Assembly: GCF_018882095.1 (NCBI RefSeq)
Contig: NZ_JACVPD010000001.1
Location: 310,001-374,000 of the forward strand
Reading direction: 5' to 3'
Source: Polynucleobacter sp. CS-Odin-A6
GTDB lineage: Bacteria > Pseudomonadota > Gammaproteobacteria > Burkholderiales > Burkholderiaceae
Length of the DNA stretch: 64,000 nt
The notes below the pieces were generated by a model. The model was given only the letters and a program-made list of their open reading frames with translations, did not search any database and was not told the origin of the DNA. Shown one piece after another: positions 62,822-64,000 of this stretch; position 1 is the first letter of the stretch, and each line of letters starts with the position of its first letter. A program made the translations under genes and the position numbers.

Positions 62822-64000
62822 ATGAATTCATATCGCCCATTTGATCCAGATAGACCTCTGTTTAGCAACCGCTGTAGCTGTGGACAGCATGCGTCTGAGT
62901 TGGATCATGCAAACTCACTTTCAGCAATGATGGATGCAGAACAGCAAAGTGCAGATTTTGTCGAGGCCAGCTTAGTTAAGGCTCTTTTCCCTCAAGAAGA
63001 TCGTAGACGCGCATTTCTAAAGGCTGTTGGAGTTGGTGGGGCAATGAGCGCTCTCTCAGGCTTCTTGCCAGTAGGGTCCTTGCAGGCCATGGCGCAAGAA
63101 AAAGCCCCACTAGAAAAGCCCGACTTAAAAATTGGCTTTATCGCAATTACTTGTGCAACTCCATTGATCATGGCTGACCCACTGGGTTTTTATAAAAAAC
63201 AAGGTCTAAATGTTACTCTCAATAAGACTGCGGGTTGGGCTTTAATACGTGACAAGATGCTCAATAAAGAGCATGATGCCTCACACTTTTTATCCCCAAT
63301 GCCGCTCTCAATGTCAATGGGCTTGGGTTCCGATCCTTCTCAAATGCGTGTCGCTACAATTCAGAACGTAAATGGTCAAGCTATTACTTTGGCTAATAAA
63401 CACAAAGATAATCGCGATCCGAAAAACTGGAAGGGTATGAAGTTCGCTGTACCGTTTGAATACTCAATGCATAACTTCTTATTGCGTTATTACGTAGCGC
63501 AAGCAGGATTGGATCCAGATAAAGATATTCAGATTCGCGTGACGCCTCCACCAGAGATGGTTGCCAACTTGCGTGCGGGCAATATTGATGGTTTCTTGGG
63601 GCCTGATCCATTTAATCAGCGTGCGGTCTATGACGAAGTTGGATTTATTCACATTCTAACTAAGCAGATCTGGGATGGACACCCGTGTTGCGCTTTTGGA
63701 ACTTCTGAAGAATTTATCAAGAAGAATCCCAATACTTTTGCGGCTTTATACCGGGCGGTACTTAATGCATCCACCATGGCGCGTGATCCTGCGAACAGGC
63801 CTTTAATTGCTAAAGTAATTTCTACGCCAAATTATCTTAACCAGCCCGAAACAGTTGTAATGCAGGTTCTCACTGGTAAGTTTGCGGATGGTCTAGGCAA
63901 TGTGCAAAACGTACCTGATCGCATCGACTTTAACCCAATTCCTTGGTACTCCATGGCAACCTGGATGTTGACCCAAATGCAGCGCTGGGGCTATGTCAAA
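62822..64000 (+). CDS. CmpA/NrtA-family nitrate-binding protein, second paralog (3' end outside window)
   Basis: The frame is open from the ATG at 62822 (ribosome binding site AGGAGC) to the end of the window, 393 codons so far, so this is 3'-partial. A 60-residue cytoplasmic-type N-region with a CSCGQH motif precedes the twin-arginine signal (DRRRAFLKAVGVGGAMSALS). The ligand domain follows (DLKIGFIAITCATPLIMADPLGFYKKQG; NIDGFLGPDPFNQRA). Probably the binding protein of a NrtABC-type importer whose permease and ATPase genes would lie beyond the window. Confidence 0.9.
   Translation, partial: MNSYRPFDPDRPLFSNRCSCGQHASELDHANSLSAMMDAEQQSADFVEASLVKALFPQEDRRRAFLKAVGVGGAMSALSGFLPVGSLQAMAQEKAPLEKPDLKIGFIAITCATPLIMADPLGFYKKQGLNVTLNKTAGWALIRDKMLNKEHDASHFLSPMPLSMSMGLGSDPSQMRVATIQNVNGQAITLANKHKDNRDPKNWKGMKFAVPFEYSMHNFLLRYYVAQAGLDPDKDIQIRVTPPPEMVANLRAGNIDGFLGPDPFNQRAVYDEVGFIHILTKQIWDGHPCCAFGTSEEFIKKNPNTFAALYRAVLNASTMARDPANRPLIAKVISTPNYLNQPETVVMQVLTGKFADGLGNVQNVPDRIDFNPIPWYSMATWMLTQMQRWGYVK

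Noticed and set aside
1..64000. CRISPR arrays
   Set aside because: No series of regularly spaced direct repeats and no cas genes seen.

Overview
The window looks like chromosome of a small-genome betaproteobacterium, most likely Polynucleobacter (Burkholderiaceae). The reasons are moderate-to-low GC, the rpsU-yqeY-dnaG-rpoD block with an Ala/Lys/Pro-rich RpoD N-terminus, a BPSS1780-type membrane protein beside thrB, and many betaproteobacterial-type proteins. The genus is an inference from gene content; no database search was run.

Region 1 (1-41.5 kb) is ordinary core genome. It holds a 16S rRNA m5C methyltransferase (start outside the window), a fatty-acid desaturase, rpmBG, radC, fkpB-ispH, an argD-like transaminase, a ferredoxin-flavin reductase, a nucleotide-sugar epimerase-like SDR, glnS, a TctAB carboxylate transporter without TctC, alaS-tusA, galU, valS, uvrD, thrB, polA with a dienelactone hydrolase and a ZIP transporter, a mercaptopyruvate-type sulfurtransferase, a Rieske oxygenase, the isoprenoid/folate operon xseB-ispA-dxs-folE2, tsaD, and the macromolecular synthesis block rpsU-yqeY-dnaG-rpoD.

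Region 2 (about 41.55-51.7 kb) is an accessory island at a tRNA-Ile(CAU) gene directly behind rpoD. The tRNA 5' half is duplicated. Between the copies lie short repeats resembling integrase arm sites. The complete tRNA copy is interrupted in its anticodon loop by a 212-nt group I intron that closely resembles the Azoarcus tRNA-Ile ribozyme. Next to it is a modular protein with five roughly 43-residue repeats around a Vsr/PD-(D/E)XK-like nuclease core, a candidate free-standing homing endonuclease. Then come a tyrosine integrase, a ParD-like/RelE-ParE toxin-antitoxin pair, a DnaQ-type exonuclease, several unrecognised genes, a 0.35-kb non-coding stretch rich in hairpins, and a second, catalytic-domain-only tyrosine recombinase. 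A 21-bp palindrome occurs four times, and I found it only in this island.

Region 3 (51.7-64 kb) is a nitrate/nitrite assimilation locus. On the minus strand, genes run in a tightly packed series: NrtA-like binding protein, nirB, nirD, assimilatory nitrate reductase, a YbiB/TrpD2 protein, an HPP membrane protein, a DUF1348 protein, a nitroreductase and a second HPP protein. On the plus strand, cobA (for siroheme) is followed by a second Tat-exported NrtA-like protein that runs off the window, presumably leading into the permease and ATPase genes. Together these genes would import nitrate, reduce it to nitrite and then ammonium, and make the siroheme that NirB needs. The locus may itself be part of the tRNA-linked island, because no distal copy of the tRNA end is seen before 64 kb.
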